In this document: piece after piece, positions 11,274 through 19,919 of the stretch
Numbering within the stretch: the stretch's first letter is position 1
Layout: each line of letters starts with the position of its first letter
Assembly (NCBI GenBank): GCA_019635635.1
Contig: JAHBZB010000002.1
Coordinates: forward strand, 1,048,771-1,112,770
Direction of reading: 5' to 3'
Length of the DNA stretch: 64,000 bases
From: Xanthobacteraceae bacterium
Lineage (GTDB): Bacteria > Pseudomonadota > Alphaproteobacteria > Rhizobiales > Xanthobacteraceae
The notes under the pieces: generated by a model
Told to the model about the DNA's origin: nothing
Databases searched by the model: none
Seen by the model: the letters and a program-made list of their open reading frames with translations, nothing else
Translations under genes and position numbers: made by a program

Positions 11274-12395
11274 TTATTGTATGCTTGTCGCGACCAGCCA
11301 GTTTTTCACGGCTTTGAGCGCCTCGCCACGGCTTTTGGTCCGCTCCTCGGCCTCGCCGAACACCATGATCTGCGCGTCGGCGCTGGTGCCGGTATCGAAA
11401 ATCGAACCGATCAAAGAGAGTTCGATTTCGCAGCCGAGCATCTTTGCGTCGGGCGCGAGCCGGTCGAGAAGCTCGGAAACCGCCTCGCGCACCGGCACGG
11501 CGCGGCCCTGCTTCTGATCGACGAAGCTGCCGTGAATGCCGTAGCGCTGCGCCCGCCATTTATTCTCGGCCGCAATCGCATAATCGATCGGCGTCAGCGT
11601 CTCGTTGATTTTCGGATTGCGGAACAGATGCCGCAGCAGGCAGCGGTAAAGCGCGGCGAGCGCAATCGAGTCGGAGACGCGGGTGCAGGAATCGGGCGCG
11701 CGCAACTCGAGCGTCGGATGCGCTTCCGACGGACGGATCGACCACCATAAATAAGTGCCGTCCGGTATCACACGCGCATCGATCAGCGCGCTCTTGTACT
11801 GTTCGAAATCGTCGTTGCTCTGGAACAGCGGCGGCAGGCCGGTGCGCGGCAGTTCGTCGTAGGCGGCAAGGCGATAGCCCATGAGGCCGGTGCGGCGCGA
11901 ATTCCAGAACGGCGACGAAGTCGAGAGTGCGACGAAATAAGGAATGTAGGGCACGATGCGGCGCATCAATTCGATGCGGCGCTCGGGATCCGGAATCTCG
12001 ACATGCACATGCAGTCCGCAAAGCATGTTGCGCTCGGCGAGCATCTGGAGATCCTGCATCATGCCGTCGTAGCGCATGGCCTCGGTCTGCCGCACCGAAG
12101 TCCAGGCCGCGGTCGGGTGCGTGCCGGCAGCGATGATCGACAGACCGAATTCGGCCGCGATCGACGCCATGTTTTTGCGCAAACTTCGCAACTCGCGCGC
12201 GCCCTCGGAAAAATCGATCGAAGGCTTGGTCGCGACCTCGACCTGCGATTGCAGCATCTCGCGCGTGACCGCAGGCCCGAGGCCGGTTTTCAGCGCGGCA
12301 AGAAACGCCGCCGGCATGCGGCGCTGGACTGCCTTCGTCTCCGCATCGACGACGAAGTATTCCTCTTCAATACCGAAGCTGTAATCGCCCGCCAT
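11274..12395 (-). CDS. Carboxylate-amine ligase, YbdK/GCS2 family
   Basis: About 373 aa. [11 protein letters not shown] at the N-terminus, the HVHVEIPD motif, [10 protein letters not shown] and [10 protein letters not shown] are characteristic of the YbdK-type glutamate-cysteine-ligase-like family. Such enzymes ligate an amino acid carboxylate to an amine; YbdK itself has weak glutamate-cysteine ligase activity. The ATG at 12395 was chosen over a TTG one codon upstream. It stands 82 bp before gshA on the same strand, so the two superfamily members may share a transcript. Confidence 0.88.
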   Translation of the reverse strand: MAGDYSFGIEEEYFVVDAETKAVQRRMPAAFLAALKTGLGPAVTREMLQSQVEVATKPSIDFSEGARELRSLRKNMASIAAEFGLSIIAAGTHPTAAWTSVRQTEAMRYDGMMQDLQMLAERNMLCGLHVHVEIPDPERRIELMRRIVPYIPYFVALSTSSPFWNSRRTGLMGYRLAAYDELPRTGLPPLFQSNDDFEQYKSALIDARVIPDGTYLWWSIRPSEAHPTLELRAPDSCTRVSDSIALAALYRCLLRHLFRNPKINETLTPIDYAIAAENKWRAQRYGIHGSFVDQKQGRAVPVREAVSELLDRLAPDAKMLGCEIELSLIGSIFDTGTSADAQIMVFGEAEERTKSRGEALKAVKNWLVATSIQ

Positions 12396-12431
12396 CAATC
12401 ACTTCTCTCTCAAATTTTTTGAATCGGCGCT

Positions 12432-13172
12432 TCAGCGCCAGTCGCCGCAGACCGCCTGCACGAGCGCGAGTGCGGCGACCGCCGCCGTGTCGGCACGCAA
12501 AATGCGCGGACCGAGCGACAGCCGGATTACATTGCCGCGTGCCAACAGCGCGCGGCGTTCGCTCTCCGAAAATCCTCCCTCGGGACCGACGAGGACCGAC
12601 AACTCCTCCGCTTTCGCGCCGCGCAATTCCTCGACCGGCGATTTTTCGGCGCCGTCCTCATCGCAAAAGACGATCCGGGAAGACGCGGGCTGCGCCGCAA
12701 GCCACTTCTCGAAGCTCATCAGCTCGTCGATTTCGGGCAGCACGAGAATTCCGCACTGCTCGGCGGCCTCGATCGCATTCGCGCGCATCCGGTCCATATT
12801 CATTCGGTTCACTTGGGTGAATTGGGTCAGTACCGGCGACAATCGAGATGCCCCCATCTCGACCGCCTTCTGCACCATGTAATCGAGGCGGGCCTGCTTG
12901 AGAGGTGCAAACGCATAAATCGGCCCAAAGGTTTCCGGCTGCAACCGGATTTGTTTTTGCGGCTGCAAAACGGCACCGCGTTTGCCGCTGGGAGAAAGGC
13001 GGGCAAGCCATTCGCCGTCCCGGCCGTTGAACACGAGCGTCTCCGCGCCATTGGCAAGCCGCATCACCTGCCGGAGGTAATGTGCCTGATCGGGGGCAAG
13101 CACGACTTCTTGCGCCGCAGCGAGCGGGGCGTTCACGAACAGGCGAGGCGCGCGAAAGTCGTATTTCGCCAA
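12432..13172 (-). CDS. rsmE: 16S rRNA m3U1498 methyltransferase RsmE
   Basis: Methylates N3 of U1498 in 16S rRNA. 246 aa with an N-terminal PUA-like domain (PRLFVNAPL, HYLRQVMRL) and a C-terminal SPOUT knot with VGPEGGFSESE and LGPRILRADTAAVAAL, the SAM-binding signature. The start is TTG at 13172-13170: a GGAGGA ribosome-binding site lies just upstream and the conserved domain starts within ten residues. It diverges from the secreted-protein/ubiA pair. Confidence 0.93.
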   Translation of the reverse strand: MAKYDFRAPRLFVNAPLAAAQEVVLAPDQAHYLRQVMRLANGAETLVFNGRDGEWLARLSPSGKRGAVLQPQKQIRLQPETFGPIYAFAPLKQARLDYMVQKAVEMGASRLSPVLTQFTQVNRMNMDRMRANAIEAAEQCGILVLPEIDELMSFEKWLAAQPASSRIVFCDEDGAEKSPVEELRGAKAEELSVLVGPEGGFSESERRALLARGNVIRLSLGPRILRADTAAVAALALVQAVCGDWR

Positions 13173-13274
13173 GGCGTTCCTCCGGGCTTCGGTTTTGGTA
13201 ACCTTTTCGCCTCGATATTGCCCAAAGTCACTGGCTTTTGTTACGGCTATCCTGCCCACGACCGAACGGAAAGC

Positions 13275-13826
13275 ATGTACGCTCGCATCCTGCCCGCGCT
13301 CGCCCTCGCCCTGCTTCTGCTTGCGGGCGGCCGCGGCGTGCTGTTTGCGCAGTCGATCACGGTCGATCCCGGCCCGCAGCGGCCCTTGCCGAACTCGCCG
13401 ATCCCGCAGCAGGCGCCGCAACAACAGAACCCCTGCGAGGTGGAGTTCAAAAAGCTCCGCGACGAATTGCAAAATCGCGGCAAGAGCCTTCAGGACGCGG
13501 GCAAGCGCAAAGCTTCGCCGAAAGAACTCTGCGCACGCCTGAACAGTTATGCCGCGTCAGAAAGCAAACTGCTCAACTTCTTCGTCACGAAATCGCAGAC
13601 CTGTGGTGTCCCGCCGCAAGCCGCCGATGGCCTGAAGAAGAGCCAGGTGAAAACGGCCGAGCTGCGCACCAAAATCTGCGCGGCGGCGAACAATCCGCAA
13701 CAGCAGCAGCAATCGCCGAGCACGGGGCTCAGCGGCGCGCTCAACCAGAACACGGGCACCGTTCCGGAGACGCCGCAAGGCGGCGGCATCTTCGACACGC
13801 TCTCCGGCAACGTCCTGCAACAATGA
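13275..13826 (+). CDS. Secreted protein of unknown function, four cysteines
   Basis: 183 aa with a clear signal peptide (residues 1-26, cleavage near LFAQ). The mature part has a proline/glutamine-rich stretch, a helical domain of about 90 residues with four cysteines (CEVEF, ELCARL, TCGVP, KICAAA) that could form two disulfides, and a low-complexity tail rich in Q, N and G. I do not recognise a named domain. Its stop overlaps the ubiA start by 4 nt (ATGA), so both are translated together. Confidence 0.75.
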   Translation: MYARILPALALALLLLAGGRGVLFAQSITVDPGPQRPLPNSPIPQQAPQQQNPCEVEFKKLRDELQNRGKSLQDAGKRKASPKELCARLNSYAASESKLLNFFVTKSQTCGVPPQAADGLKKSQVKTAELRTKICAAANNPQQQQQSPSTGLSGALNQNTGTVPETPQGGGIFDTLSGNVLQQ

Positions 13827-14785
13827 CCGATAGCGGCCGTCCGGCGGCGCTGCCGGTTGCCGACTCCACCGGCAACTGGGTCGACCGCGGCGCGCCTGGT
13901 TTCGCTCAGCCCTTCCTTCGTCTGGCACGCATCGACCGGCCGATCGGCTGGTGGCTTCTGCTGCTGCCCTGCTGGTGGTCGACGGCGATCGCCGCACTCG
14001 CGCAGCGCGCGCCGTGGCCGGACGCGAAACTGATCGCTCTCTTCCTCATCGGCGCGATCGTCATGCGCGGCGCGGGCAGCACCTGGAACGATATTCTGGA
14101 TCGCAAGATCGACGCACAGGTCGAGCGCACGAAGAACCGGCCGATTCCTTCCGGTCAGGTTTCGGCGAAGGCGGCATTCGTCTTTGCGATTTTTCTTTCC
14201 TTCATCGGGCTTGCGGTTCTGCTGCAAATGAATCGCTTTGCGATCCTCACGGGCGCCGCGTCGCTGCTGATCGTCGCAGTCTATCCGCTCGCCAAGCGCG
14301 TGATCTCGATGCCGCAACTGGTGCTGGGCTTCGCCTTCTCGTGGGGCGCGCTGATGGGCTGGGCCGCGGTTTTCGGCGCACTCGATTGGCGGCCGGTCGT
14401 GCTCTACGCCGGAACGATCTCATGGGTCATCGGCTACGACACGATCTACGCGCATCAGGACCGGCGCGACGACGCGATCATCGGCGTGAAATCTTCCGCG
14501 CGGCTGTTCGGCAAAAATACGAAGCCGGCGCTCACGGTTCTCTACGCCATCACAGTCCTCTTGGTCGGAATTGCGACGCTTTATTCGGGCGGCGGGATTA
14601 TTTCTCTTCTCGGCCTGATTGCGTTCGCCGCACATCTTGCGTGGCAGGTGGTCACGCTCGACGCCGACGATCCGTCCTATTGCCTGAAACTGTTCCGTGC
14701 GAACCGTGACGCGGGTCTCATGCTGTTTGCCGGGTTCGTACTCGACGTGATCGCAGGCGCGCCGTTCGCGCCAATCGTTCCGTAA
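13823..14785 (+). CDS. ubiA: 4-hydroxybenzoate polyprenyltransferase
   Basis: Attaches the polyprenyl tail to 4-hydroxybenzoate in ubiquinone synthesis. 320 aa, eight to nine transmembrane helices. Both Asp-rich motifs of the family are visible: NDILDRKIDAQVERT with RPIPSG, and YDTIYAHQDRRDD with GVKSSARLFG. The N-terminus has about 35 residues before the first helix, slightly long. ATGA overlap with the secreted-protein gene upstream. Ubiquinone feeds the respiratory chain encoded nearby, but no regulatory link is seen. Confidence 0.95.
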   Translation: MTDSGRPAALPVADSTGNWVDRGAPGFAQPFLRLARIDRPIGWWLLLLPCWWSTAIAALAQRAPWPDAKLIALFLIGAIVMRGAGSTWNDILDRKIDAQVERTKNRPIPSGQVSAKAAFVFAIFLSFIGLAVLLQMNRFAILTGAASLLIVAVYPLAKRVISMPQLVLGFAFSWGALMGWAAVFGALDWRPVVLYAGTISWVIGYDTIYAHQDRRDDAIIGVKSSARLFGKNTKPALTVLYAITVLLVGIATLYSGGGIISLLGLIAFAAHLAWQVVTLDADDPSYCLKLFRANRDAGLMLFAGFVLDVIAGAPFAPIVP

Positions 14786-14786
14786 C

Positions 14787-15407
14787 TCAGTTACGCGCGA
14801 TGATCTCGCGCTCGCCCACATGAAGACCGTGTGCGATCGGCGATGCCACGCGTTCGCTGCGCGTGCGGAACGCGGTACGGCGATGGCGGAGTGCGCTGCG
14901 GCGCTTGCGGCGCATGCCGTCGCCCTTGCGCTTCGAGACGGGAGCCGGGTTGCGCAAACGGCCGTCGGCATCGGCGACCAGAATCGGGCAACCGGTGACG
15001 CGGCTCCATTTGCGCGCGCAGGCGGCGCTCGCATCGCTGTCTTCGGAGGCATGCAGGAGAATGCTGAGCGCGTCGTCGCGGTGCTCGAGCGAAAGAAAAA
15101 TCACGGGCTCGCCGCCGCCGGGCGCAAGCACGCGCACCGCAAGGCCTTCGTATTCGCTGAACGGAAGCTGCACGCGCATCTGCACGCCGCGCACGCAGCG
15201 GCGCAACTCGACGCCGTCGCGCGAAATTCCGATCTCGCGGCTGCCGTCATCGGCGGACGGATCGGCTGCGGTGATCGAAACCGGGAGGCGGAGCGGATCG
15301 AGCCCGAACAACGGACCCGATCCTTCCCGCGCAATACCGGCTGCGCTTGCCTGACGCCTCAATGCTTGCACTCCCCGCCGGATTTTTCCGGTCGTTACAG
15401 GGAGCAT
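14787..15407 (-). CDS. DUF6101 family protein
   Basis: 206 aa, cytoplasmic, arginine-rich. It matches my memory of the DUF6101 family found in Bradyrhizobium relatives: DPLRLPVS near the N-terminus, the LRRCVRGVQMRVQLP and YEGLAVRVLAPG strands, and the E-x-x-DD-A-L-S-I-x-L block. The final 45 residues are strongly basic (KRKGDGMRRKRRS). No function is known. It ends 1 bp after the convergent ubiA stop and diverges from the CysQ-like gene. Confidence 0.7.
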   Translation of the reverse strand: MLPVTTGKIRRGVQALRRQASAAGIAREGSGPLFGLDPLRLPVSITAADPSADDGSREIGISRDGVELRRCVRGVQMRVQLPFSEYEGLAVRVLAPGGGEPVIFLSLEHRDDALSILLHASEDSDASAACARKWSRVTGCPILVADADGRLRNPAPVSKRKGDGMRRKRRSALRHRRTAFRTRSERVASPIAHGLHVGEREIIARN

Positions 15408-15539
15408 GGCACGCGCGGGCGAAGCGCCGGCTTAAGGATTTGGGTAAATCTTTTCTGATCGGACGCGAAAATGCGCCGGTTCGACCATCATCCTTGACGA
15501 AACCTTGCCGCGCACGAAGGCCCGGCGCATAGAACAAGC

Positions 15540-16334
15540 ATGACTTCGCCCGACCCGCAGCACGCCGCCATTCACCGCCAACTGCGCGATGCCGTGGCGG
15601 AAGCAAGCCGGCTTGCGCTCTCGATGTTCCGGAACAACGTCCGCGCCTGGAACAAGGACAATGCCTCGCCTGTGACGGAGGCCGATCTCGCAGTCGACAA
15701 CTTCCTGCGCGAGCGCCTGACCGGAATCGATCCCGCGATCGGCTGGCTTTCGGAAGAAACCGTCGATGTGCCGGAGCGGCTCCTGAAAGAACGCGTCTGG
15801 ATCGTCGACCCGATCGACGGCACGCGCTCCTTCATTGCGGGCCGCGAGGACTGGGCGATCTGCGCCGCACTCGTCGAACGCGGCAGGCCGGTCGCCGCGG
15901 TGGTCGAAGTGCCCGCGACCGGCGAATCGTTTGCTGCAATCAAAGGCGGTGGCACGACAAAAAATGGGCAGAAGATTTCCGTCTCTATGAAGGATAAAAT
16001 CCAGACCGCGACGATTGCATACCCCGCGAAACTCAATCCGGTGCTCGCTTCGCTCGGAAACCGGACAGAAGTGCCGAGAATTCACTCGATTGCCGTCAGA
16101 TTGTCGCGCGTCGCAAGCAGCGAAATCGATGCCGCGCTCGCGGCCATGAATGCCAACGATTGGGACCTTGCCGCTGCGGACCTTTTGGTGCACGAAGCGG
16201 GCGGCAGGATCACCGACGTGAGGGGACGGACGCCGGTCTATAATCTTGCCACGCATATTCACGGCGCGCTGATCGCAGCCGGGAGCACATTGCACCCGAA
16301 ACTCGTTGCCGCGCTCGCCGCCTCATTGAAGTAA
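15540..16334 (+). CDS. 3'(2'),5'-bisphosphate nucleotidase / inositol phosphatase family (CysQ-like)
   Basis: Metal-dependent phosphatase of the inositol monophosphatase superfamily, 264 aa. Metal ligands are seen in SEE (WLSEETVD), DPIDGT (WIVDPIDGTRSFI) and the C-terminal NDWDLAAADLLVHEAGG. These fit CysQ, which hydrolyses PAP, though substrate cannot be fixed from motifs. It begins a plus-strand run of five genes with short spacers that ends with waaA and lpxK. The ATG follows an AGAACAAGC stretch with a weak ribosome-binding site. Confidence 0.85.
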   Translation: MTSPDPQHAAIHRQLRDAVAEASRLALSMFRNNVRAWNKDNASPVTEADLAVDNFLRERLTGIDPAIGWLSEETVDVPERLLKERVWIVDPIDGTRSFIAGREDWAICAALVERGRPVAAVVEVPATGESFAAIKGGGTTKNGQKISVSMKDKIQTATIAYPAKLNPVLASLGNRTEVPRIHSIAVRLSRVASSEIDAALAAMNANDWDLAAADLLVHEAGGRITDVRGRTPVYNLATHIHGALIAAGSTLHPKLVAALAASLK

Positions 16335-16353
16335 TCAGACTACGGTCTTTGCA

Positions 16354-16599
16354 ATGACTGCACAGAAACAACTGCTTCATCTCGTGTTCGGCGGCGAACT
16401 GGCGAAACTCGACGGCTCCGAATTCCGCGATCTCGAAAAGCTCGACATTGTCGGAATCTTTCCAAACTACGCGAGCGCGCATCAGGCCTGGAAAGCGAAG
16501 GCGCAGATGACGGTCGATAACGCGCTGATGCGCTACTTCATCGTGCATCTGCACCGGCTGCTCGATCCGGAGACGGATGCGGCCGTGCAGCAAAAGTAA
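16354..16599 (+). CDS. DUF4170 family protein
   Basis: 81-aa cytoplasmic protein of the DUF4170 family: QLLHLVFGGEL, DLEKLDIVGIFPNYASAHQAWKAKAQ and the terminal MRYFIVHLHRLLDPE. In rhizobia it regularly sits between a CysQ-like phosphatase and the lysophospholipid acyltransferase-like DUF374 gene. Its function is unknown; co-location with lipid A genes suggests an envelope role. Confidence 0.87.
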   Translation: MTAQKQLLHLVFGGELAKLDGSEFRDLEKLDIVGIFPNYASAHQAWKAKAQMTVDNALMRYFIVHLHRLLDPETDAAVQQK

Positions 16600-16617
16600 C
16601 GCACTCGCTACGCTGTC

Positions 16618-17331
16618 ATGTGGCGTAAAATCCGCACATCGGACGCCTTCAGGCGCATACTCGGCCGTTCGGTAGCTTCCTACCTGCGGTTGGTGTGGAA
16701 CACGCAGCGCGTCACGATCGAGCCTGCCGATCTCTACGAGTGGATCGACGGCGAGTTGCCGCTTATACTTACGTTCTGGCACGGGCAGCATTTTCTTGCG
16801 CCGTTCGTGCCGAAGTCGCATCACCGGGCGAAGGTCATGATCTCGCGCTCCTACGATGCCGACGTGAACGCCGTCGCAGCCGAGGCTCTCGGTATCGGAA
16901 CCATTCGCGGCTCCGGTACGCATCGCAAAAATTTCCACGAGAAAGGTGGCGTCGCCGCCACGCGCCAGATGATCGAGACGCTCGAGCAGGGAATCAACGT
17001 CGCGATGACCGCGGACGTGCCGAAGATTTCGCGGCGCGCGGGTCTCGGCATCGTCTCTATTGCAAAGCACTCCGGGCGGCCGATCTATCCGGTCGCGATC
17101 GCGACCAGCCGGCGCATGGTGATGAAGCGCAGCTGGGACAAGTCGAGCCTGCATCTGCCGTTCGGCCGCGCGGCGCTGGTCGCAGGCAAACCGATCATCG
17201 TGGAAGCCGGCGCCGACGACGCGGCGCTCGAGCGGGCGCGCAAGCAGGTTGAGGACGAACTCAACCGTGTCACCGCGCGCGCGGAAGAACTCGTCGGCAG
17301 AGCCGCGAAAGCCGCAGGCGATGGCATTTAG
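16618..17331 (+). CDS. DUF374 lysophospholipid acyltransferase-like protein
   Basis: 237 aa. The FWHGQHFLAPF motif gives the H-x4-type acyltransferase histidine region, followed by MISRSYDADVNAVAAEALG, GTIRGSGTHR and the block TADVPKISRRAGLGIVSIAKHSG, all DUF374 hallmarks related to LpxL/PlsC acyltransferases. The likely role is in lipid A or phospholipid acylation; the acyl donor and target are not known. Its last 11 bp overlap the start of waaA in another frame. Confidence 0.85.
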   Translation: MWRKIRTSDAFRRILGRSVASYLRLVWNTQRVTIEPADLYEWIDGELPLILTFWHGQHFLAPFVPKSHHRAKVMISRSYDADVNAVAAEALGIGTIRGSGTHRKNFHEKGGVAATRQMIETLEQGINVAMTADVPKISRRAGLGIVSIAKHSGRPIYPVAIATSRRMVMKRSWDKSSLHLPFGRAALVAGKPIIVEAGADDAALERARKQVEDELNRVTARAEELVGRAAKAAGDGI

Positions 17332-18616
17332 AGGCCGCCTCCCTCTGCTCATTCGCATGTACCGGCGGATGACGCGCTGGGCGGTGCCTTTTTCCGGCGC
17401 GATCTTGAACTGGCGCCTGAAGCGCGGAAAAGAAGATGCCGGGCGCGTGAACGAGCGCAAGGGGATCGCGAGTATCGCGCGACCCGAGGGCGCCTTGATC
17501 TGGATTCACGGCGCGAGCGTCGGCGAAGTGATCTCGATGCAGCCGCTCGTGGAATATATCCGCAAGCAGGGCTTCACCGTGTTGATGACGTCCGGAACGG
17601 TGACGGCGGCGCAAACGGTTGCGACTCGAATGCCGGCCGGAACGCTGCATCAATATATTCCGCTCGACGCGCCGCAATTCCTGCAAAGCTTTCTCGACCA
17701 CTGGCGGCCGGGTCTTGCGCTGGTAGCGGAGTCCGAATTCTGGCCGAACCTCTTGATCGAGACCTCGAACCGCAACATTCCGGTCGTTCTGGTGAACGGG
17801 CGGCTCTCGCAACGCTCGTTCTCGCGGTGGAAATACGCGAAGAAGAACGCGGCCGCGCTCCTCTCCTCCTTCGATCTTTGTCTCGCGCAGGATCGCGACG
17901 TGGCCGAGCGGCTCCAGCAGCTCGGCGCGAAGCGCGTACTGGTCACCGGCAACCTGAAATTCGACGTGCCGCCGCCGCCGGCGGATGCCGCCGACATGCA
18001 GGAGATGATCCGCACGATTCACGGGCGGCCGGTGTTTCTCGCGGCGAGCACGCACCGCGGCGAAGACGAAGACGTCATCGACGCACACATCGAAGTAATG
18101 CAGAAGGTGCCAAGCCTGCTCACGATCATCGTGCCGCGGCACCCGGAGCGCGGCGGCGAAATCGCCGAACTTGTGCAGGATTATCAACTCGTACCCGCGA
18201 TGCGTTCGCGCCGTCACCTGCCGGATCGCGGCACGAATATCTATATCGCCGACACCCTCGGCGAACTCGGGCTGTTCTATCGCCTCGCGCCGATCGTGTT
18301 CATGGGCGGCTCGCTCATCAAGCATGGCGGGCAGAATCCGATCGAGCCCGCGAAGCTCGACAACGCGATCCTGCACGGACCTTATGTGCACAGCTTCACG
18401 AATATCTATTCCGAGCTGAACCGCCGGCATGCCGCCGCGACGGTCACCGACGCGCAATCGCTCGCGGCGAGCCTGTTGCGACTGCTCGACGATCCGGCGC
18501 TGGTACGATCGATGGCGGAAGCCGCGCACGCGACCGTGATTCCGCTTTCGGGCGCGGTGGACCGCACGGCGAAGGCGCTCGAGCCCTACCTCGTGCAACT
18601 GCGCTTCGGCCAATGA
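17321..18616 (+). CDS. waaA: 3-deoxy-D-manno-octulosonic acid transferase
   Basis: Transfers Kdo from CMP-Kdo to lipid IVA at the inner membrane. 431 aa from the ATG at 17321, which overlaps the DUF374 stop; a longer in-frame ORF would cover 72 bp of that gene and lacks support. Motifs: IHGASVGEV, TSGTVTAAQ, ESEFWPNLL, TGNLKFD, VPRHPERG and the GT30 donor-site block with FMGGSL, GGQNPIEPAK. The first 20 residues form the membrane anchor. Confidence 0.95.
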   Translation: MAFRGRLPLLIRMYRRMTRWAVPFSGAILNWRLKRGKEDAGRVNERKGIASIARPEGALIWIHGASVGEVISMQPLVEYIRKQGFTVLMTSGTVTAAQTVATRMPAGTLHQYIPLDAPQFLQSFLDHWRPGLALVAESEFWPNLLIETSNRNIPVVLVNGRLSQRSFSRWKYAKKNAAALLSSFDLCLAQDRDVAERLQQLGAKRVLVTGNLKFDVPPPPADAADMQEMIRTIHGRPVFLAASTHRGEDEDVIDAHIEVMQKVPSLLTIIVPRHPERGGEIAELVQDYQLVPAMRSRRHLPDRGTNIYIADTLGELGLFYRLAPIVFMGGSLIKHGGQNPIEPAKLDNAILHGPYVHSFTNIYSELNRRHAAATVTDAQSLAASLLRLLDDPALVRSMAEAAHATVIPLSGAVDRTAKALEPYLVQLRFGQ

Positions 18617-19629
18617 CGGCGCCGGTTTCGCTTCGCGCTCCGCAATTCTGGTGGCGAAAGCCCGGTGCCCTCGCAGCATTGCTTTATCCGGCCGCTGCGA
18701 TCTATGGCGCGGTGGCGGGCGCGCGGCTTGCGCGCAAGGGCTATCGCGCGAACATTCCTGTGCTCTGCATCGGCAATCCGACGCTCGGCGGTGCGGGAAA
18801 AACGCCGGCGGCGATCACAATCGCGAAATTGCTTCAGGCCGAAGGCCGGAAAGTTTTCTTTCTCATGCGGGGCTATGGCGGCAGCGAAGCAGGCCCGCTG
18901 CTTGTAGATTTGCGCAAGCATTCGGCGACGGAGATCGGCGACGAAGCGCCGCTTCTCGCCAAGGTCGCGCCTACCGTTGTTGCGCGCGACCGCGCGGCGG
19001 GCGCGAAGTTCGCCGAGGCAAACGGCGCCGAAATTCTTCTGCTCGACGATGGATTCCAGAATCCGTCGCTCGTAAAAGATTTCTCGCTGCTCGTGATCGA
19101 CGGCGCAAAAGGTCTCGGCAATGGCCTCGTGTTTCCGGCGGGACCGTTGCGCGCGCCGCTCAAGCCCCAGTTCACGCGCGCACAGGCGGTTGTCGTCGTC
19201 GGTGATGGCAACGCAGGCGAGAAGGCGGCCAGGTTTGCTGCGGAAGTTGGTATAACGGTGCTGCGCGCAAAACTGACGGCGGATGCGGAATCCGCACGGC
19301 AATTTTCTGGAAAGCCCGTGCTGGCTTTTGCGGGTATCGGCGCGCCGGAGAAATTTTTCGCGAGCTTAGAGGTGGCAGGCGCCGAAATCGTCAGCCGCAA
19401 GCCGTTCGGCGACCATCATCGCTATTCGGAAGAGGACGCGAAGGCGCTGCTTCGCGAAGCGGCCGAAAAAAATCTGCTGCTTGCGACCACCGCCAAAGAT
19501 CTCGCACGCATGAGCGCAGACGCGAACCTTTCTTCGCTTCGCGCAAACGCGCTTGCGCTCAACGTCTCGCTCGCCTTCAAGGACGAGGCAGCGATAAAAA
19601 ATCTGATCGGGAAAGCGCTGGCGCGCTAG
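18613..19629 (+). CDS. lpxK: Tetraacyldisaccharide 4'-kinase
   Basis: Phosphorylates the 4' position of the lipid A disaccharide. 338 aa with an N-terminal membrane-associated segment, Walker A at GNPTLGGAGKTPAAI (about residues 54-68), the RGYGG loop, and DDGFQNPSLVKD with the catalytic Asp pair. Start overlaps the waaA stop by 4 nt (ATGA). Waa/Lpx pairing is usual in alphaproteobacteria and closes the operon; the next gene is convergent. Confidence 0.95.
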   Translation: MTAPVSLRAPQFWWRKPGALAALLYPAAAIYGAVAGARLARKGYRANIPVLCIGNPTLGGAGKTPAAITIAKLLQAEGRKVFFLMRGYGGSEAGPLLVDLRKHSATEIGDEAPLLAKVAPTVVARDRAAGAKFAEANGAEILLLDDGFQNPSLVKDFSLLVIDGAKGLGNGLVFPAGPLRAPLKPQFTRAQAVVVVGDGNAGEKAARFAAEVGITVLRAKLTADAESARQFSGKPVLAFAGIGAPEKFFASLEVAGAEIVSRKPFGDHHRYSEEDAKALLREAAEKNLLLATTAKDLARMSADANLSSLRANALALNVSLAFKDEAAIKNLIGKALAR

Positions 19630-19844
19630 CGCCGCTGACCTTGCCGCCGCGCCATCACCGCTTCCGGCGTGGCGTAGGCTTCCTGCAAATCCACGCTCCA
19701 GTATTTCAATTCGTCGAGCGGGATCGGCGTGCCGGTGACGGCGCAACGCACATAGCTGCCCGGACGGACGATGCGATAATCGCCATCGAGATAGCGAAGC
19801 TCGGCTTCGCCGGCAGCCAAAGGAGTGCGTTCAAAGCGGTTCAT
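19626..19844 (-). CDS. DUF2093 family protein
   Basis: 72 aa, DUF2093: GEAELRYLDGDYRIVRPGSYVRCAVTGTPIPLDELKYWSVDLQEAYATPEA is the family core. A single cysteine and no membrane helix. It is a small conserved alphaproteobacterial protein of unknown function, usually beside xseA and lpxK as here. It overlaps the lpxK stop by 4 nt tail to tail. Confidence 0.88.
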   Translation of the reverse strand: MNRFERTPLAAGEAELRYLDGDYRIVRPGSYVRCAVTGTPIPLDELKYWSVDLQEAYATPEAVMARRQGQRR

Positions 19845-19919
19845 GATCGCCTTTATATGGTACGAACCGGGCCGGAGCGCAAAGCGTAATTTTTACCGGC
19901 TCACGCAATCGTTGACGCT

